Source of the DNA: an uncultured Paracoccaceae bacterium
GTDB taxonomy: Bacteria > Pseudomonadota > Alphaproteobacteria > Rhodobacterales > Rhodobacteraceae
Assembly (NCBI GenBank): GCA_937138255.1
Contig: CAKZOU010000036.1
Location: 1-58,703 of the forward strand
Direction: 5' to 3'
DNA: 58,703 bases
Shown: positions 54,607 through 58,703 of the stretch, one piece after another
How positions within the stretch are numbered: the stretch's first letter is position 1
Layout: the number at the start of each line of letters is the position of its first letter
Made by a program: the position numbers and the translations under genes
The notes under the pieces: model-generated
What the model saw: only the letters and a program-made list of their open reading frames with translations
The model's database searches: none
Told to the model about the DNA's origin: nothing

Positions 54607-55374
54607 TCAGAATCTGTCTTTGCGGCCCCGGATTTCCGCAAAGACCGCCACATCGCTGGCGCCCGCCATGCCGATTGCCGCTTTCACCTCGGGCAGGTCG
54701 GCCCGCAGAAACGGGTTTGTCGCGATTTCTTCCGACAGAAGCGAAGGCACCGTGGCCTCGCCCCGCGCCCGTTTGGCTGCAATGTCCTTGGTGCGGGCCG
54801 AAAGCGCAGCATTGCCGGGCTCAACGGTCAAGGCAAAGCGGGCGTTGCTGGCGGTGTATTCGTGGCCCGAACAAACGAGGGTATCGGCGGGCAGCGCCCG
54901 CAGTTTGCAGAGGCTCTGCCACATCTGGTCGGGCGTGCCCTCGAAGAGCCGCCCGCAGCCAAGCGCCATGAGGCTGTCGGCGGTAAAGACGGTGCCGATT
55001 TCGGGCAGGTGAAGGGCGATGTGGCCGAGGGTGTGGCCGGAGACGTCGATCACATGGGCCTTGAGGCCCAGAACGTCGATCACGTCGCCGTCTTGAACAG
55101 CAAGATCGAGCTTGGGCAGCCGGTGCGCATCTGCCGCAGCGCCCACGACCTTCGCGCCAAAAGCCTCGCGCAGCGGCTCGACCCCGTCGATATGATCCGG
55201 GTGATGGTGGGTCAGAAGGATCAGTTCGAGGCCCCAGCCCCGCTCGGCAAGCGCGGCCCGGATCGGCGCCGCGTCCGGCGCATCTATCAGGGCGGTCTGG
55301 CCGGTCTCGGCATTGTGCAGGAGATAGGCGTAGTTATCCGCAAGACAGGGCAGGGTGACGAGCTCGAGGGGCAT
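54607..55374 (-). CDS. gloB: Hydroxyacylglutathione hydrolase (glyoxalase II)
   Basis: The 255-aa metallo-beta-lactamase-fold enzyme has the metal motif THHHPDHIDG, VSGHTLGHIALHLP, FTADSLMALGCGRLFEG and the C-terminal VCSGHEYTASNARFA with further glyoxalase II residues. It hydrolyses S-lactoylglutathione in methylglyoxal detoxification. The ATG at 55374 opens the conserved N-terminus; the frame extends 30 codons upstream into the promoter region shared with the divergent methyltransferase gene. Confidence 0.95.
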   Translation of the reverse strand: MPLELVTLPCLADNYAYLLHNAETGQTALIDAPDAAPIRAALAERGWGLELILLTHHHPDHIDGVEPLREAFGAKVVGAAADAHRLPKLDLAVQDGDVIDVLGLKAHVIDVSGHTLGHIALHLPEIGTVFTADSLMALGCGRLFEGTPDQMWQSLCKLRALPADTLVCSGHEYTASNARFALTVEPGNAALSARTKDIAAKRARGEATVPSLLSEEIATNPFLRADLPEVKAAIGMAGASDVAVFAEIRGRKDRF

Positions 55375-55435
55375 GGTAATGTCGCAATCGCTTGTTATTG
55401 TGTGCCCAGCCTGACGGAAAGGACCACGGCCCGCA

Positions 55436-56203
55436 ATGCACCTCGATGTGCTGGACCTGCGCAACTTCTATTATCGCAGCCCGCTTGGTCGGGCGGCGCA
55501 GAAGGTCATCCGCGATCAGCTTTTGGCGATCTGGCCCGAGGCCAAGGCGCAATGCGTGGTGGGCTATGGCTTCGCCGTGCCCTTGCTGCGGCCCTATTTG
55601 ACCGAGGCGCGGCGGGTGATCGGCCTGATGCCGGGGCCGCAAGGCGTCATGCCCTGGCCCGCAGGTATGCCCAATGTCAGCGTCTTGTGTGAAGAGGCAG
55701 AGTGGCCGATCCAGACCGGCGCGGCAGACAAGCTGGTTCTGATGCACGGGCTAGAGACCGCGGAAAATCCATCGGCGGTGCTGGATGAATGCTATCGCGT
55801 TCTTGGCCCCGGCGGGCGGGCCGTCTTTGTCGTCCCGAACCGGGCAGGCATCTGGTCTCGGTCGGACAAGACGCCATTTGGCTATGGCCGCCCCTATTCT
55901 CTGGGCCAGCTCGAGGCGCAGCTGCGGCGGCATGGCTTTGCCACCGAACGCGCCATGTCGACGCTTTATCAACCGCCGTCCTACAGGAAAGTCTGGCGCC
56001 GGATGGCGGGGCTTCTCGAGGCCAGCGGGCGGCATATGCCTGTCTTTGCCGCGGGCGGCGTTCTTTTTGTCGAGGTTTCGAAACAGGTTCCCGCGCCGAG
56101 CCGCGGTGGCTTGGGCGAAGCCGTCCGCAGACCGATGCGCGTCCTTGAGGGGATCGGTGCCGCGGAGCCTAAGCCGAGCTATCGTGGGCCGGGCGCGCGC
56201 TAG
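55436..56203 (+). CDS. Class I SAM-dependent methyltransferase
   Basis: The 255-aa protein matches methyltransferase type 11: a degenerate SAM motif ([16 protein letters not shown]), the acidic-rich [21 protein letters not shown] and the post-motif [19 protein letters not shown]. The usual GxGxG is absent, so SAM binding is inferred from the fold. The C-terminus (about 215-255) is basic and probably flexible. Substrate unknown. It is divergent from gloB, 61 bases away. Confidence 0.82.
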   Translation: MHLDVLDLRNFYYRSPLGRAAQKVIRDQLLAIWPEAKAQCVVGYGFAVPLLRPYLTEARRVIGLMPGPQGVMPWPAGMPNVSVLCEEAEWPIQTGAADKLVLMHGLETAENPSAVLDECYRVLGPGGRAVFVVPNRAGIWSRSDKTPFGYGRPYSLGQLEAQLRRHGFATERAMSTLYQPPSYRKVWRRMAGLLEASGRHMPVFAAGGVLFVEVSKQVPAPSRGGLGEAVRRPMRVLEGIGAAEPKPSYRGPGAR

Positions 56204-56352
56204 GCCAGAATCGCTCCGGATTCGGCATTCCGGGCCAGTGAAGCGCCTTTTCCGGAAAATATTTTGCGCCCGTTAGCGGGATCATTCGCCAAGTGCCTGT
56301 GTTATATGGTTTCGCAAAGCATAATTGCCGCAGATAAAGCGCCGCAAGGCGG

Positions 56353-56381
56353 TTGCCCCACTCAAAAGGCTCTGCTACATC
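56353..56381 (+). promoter_or_regulatory. Likely atp operon promoter
   Basis: TTGCCC (56353-56358), a 17-base spacer and TACATC (56376-56381) lie about 100 bases upstream of atpH in the 282-base gap after the methyltransferase gene. TTATAT near 56301 is a weaker alternative -10. Nothing else is recognised in that gap. Confidence 0.5.
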
Positions 56382-56485
56382 CGCCCTGATTTTACGCCCC
56401 CGGTATATCCGAGGGCTCCAAGGCTGCCCTCCTGCCGCTCTTCACGGGGTGAACGGACTGGGCCAAACACATCGGAAGGGTGGAC

Positions 56486-57045
56486 GTGTCCGAACCAGCT
56501 TCGATCTCAACTGGCATCGCCAAGCGCTATGCCACCGCCGTTTTTGAACTGGCGAAAGAGGAAAAGGGTCTCAAGACCCTTGAATCCGACATCGATGCAC
56601 TGGACGCCGCGATCGAAGGATCGGCGGATCTGCGTGCGTTGATCACTTCGCCGCTCTACAGCCGCGAAGACCAGGCGAATGCCATGACGGCGCTTGCCAA
56701 GAAAATGAAACTCTCGGTGATCGTGACCAACACGCTCGCCCTGATGGCGTCGAACCGCCGCCTGTTTACCTTGCCCCAGCTGATCTCGGCGCTGCGCGAC
56801 CGGATTGCCGAGGAAAAGGGCGAAGTGACGGCCGAGGTTGTCAGCGCGAAAGCCCTGACCAAGACCCAGGCCGACAAGCTTGCCAAGACGCTCAAGGCGC
56901 AGATCGGCAAAACCATCAAGATCAATGCGACCGTGGATGAAAGCCTCATCGGCGGTCTTATCGTTAAGGTGGGCTCGAAGATGATCGACACCTCGATCGC
57001 CTCCAAGCTCAGCGCTCTCCAGAACACCATGAAAGAGGTCGGATA

Positions 57046-57046
<1 letters not shown>
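56486..57046 (+). CDS. atpH: ATP synthase F1 subunit delta
   Basis: The 186-aa protein begins [20 protein letters not shown] and ends with the delta-subunit region [20 protein letters not shown]. It links the F1 head to the peripheral stalk. Two GTG codons compete: 56480 and 56486; the latter gives the common MSEPAS start and has GGAAGGG upstream. The stop overlaps the atpA start by one base (TAATG). The order delta-alpha-gamma with separate F0 genes is the alphaproteobacterial pattern. Confidence 0.95.
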
Positions 57047-58584
<1,538 letters not shown>

Positions 58585-58614
58585 TTTCGTGGCTTTGGAT
58601 AAGGAGACAAGGCA

Positions 58615-58703
58615 GTGCCTAGTCTAAAGGACCTGAAAAATCGGATCGCGTCGGTCAAATCGACCCGCAAGATCACCAAGGCCATGCAGATGGTGGCCGC
58701 CGC
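58615..58703 (+). CDS. atpG: ATP synthase F1 subunit gamma, N-terminal fragment
   Basis: The first 29 residues ([20 protein letters not shown] and KAMQMVAA after the initiator) match the gamma subunit N-terminal helix that forms the rotor shaft. The start is GTG at 58615 with AAGGAG upstream. The gene is cut by the window end; atpD and atpC would be expected to follow. Confidence 0.95.
   Translation, partial: MPSLKDLKNRIASVKSTRKITKAMQMVAA

Overview
The window is GC-rich, tightly packed bacterial chromosome. Gene content and order point to the alphaproteobacterial order Rhodobacterales (Roseobacter/Rhodobacter group): a 206-aa S4 protein with a GTG start, short HisG paired with HisZ, class II NrdJ, a Hint-domain protein, a dimethylglycine-dehydrogenase-like flavoprotein, and an atpHAG operon start. 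This placement rests on recognised proteins only; no database was searched. I see no tRNA, rRNA, CRISPR array, insertion sequence, prophage or clear pseudogene. Both edge genes (yifB, atpG) are cut by the window.

Layout. 1-5.2 kb: yifB fragment, a glutathione S-transferase, a cobalamin pair (phosphatase plus cobP), then coaBC-dut and a membrane-anchored MoeB/ThiF-like protein. 5.2-12.3 kb: an M3 peptidase, a FieF-like cation exporter, an SH3 protein, a 2-hydroxyacid dehydrogenase, a His-rich small membrane protein with a multicopper oxidase, and a lipoprotein. 12.4-20.8 kb: a rhodanese, panBC, a DMGDH-like flavoprotein, a FAD oxidoreductase/aldo-keto reductase pair, and a sulfide:quinone reductase. 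The rhodanese and sqr probably work together in sulfide/persulfide handling and share an AT-rich promoter motif.

20.9-30.1 kb: one long minus-strand operon, xdhA-xdhB-xdhC followed by a BMP-type nucleoside/purine ABC transporter (ATPase, two permeases, binding protein). Overlapping genes couple uptake to xanthine/hypoxanthine oxidation. 30.4-48.1 kb: dnaE, slyX, hisS-hisZ-hisG, a 46-aa Lys-rich protein behind a structured leader, DUF1489, nrdJ, a Hint protein, rpsD, homospermidine synthase, hisC-tyrA, DUF2125 and a ChaC-like cyclotransferase. 48.1-58.7 kb: a MotA/MotB-like two-gene unit, DoxX, clpA, gloB, a methyltransferase and the atp operon.

Most of the window is ordinary housekeeping. 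The best candidate for something under-described is the MotA/MotB-like pair at 48.16-51.51 kb. Its B subunit carries about 530 residues of predicted periplasmic coiled coil, built partly from 35-residue tandem repeats, between a proton-channel-type membrane helix and an OmpA peptidoglycan-binding domain. Other leads are the rhodanese/sqr promoter motif, a Shine-Dalgarno-masking hairpin at the rhodanese start, a palindrome in front of xdhA, and a three-copy palindromic repeat family.
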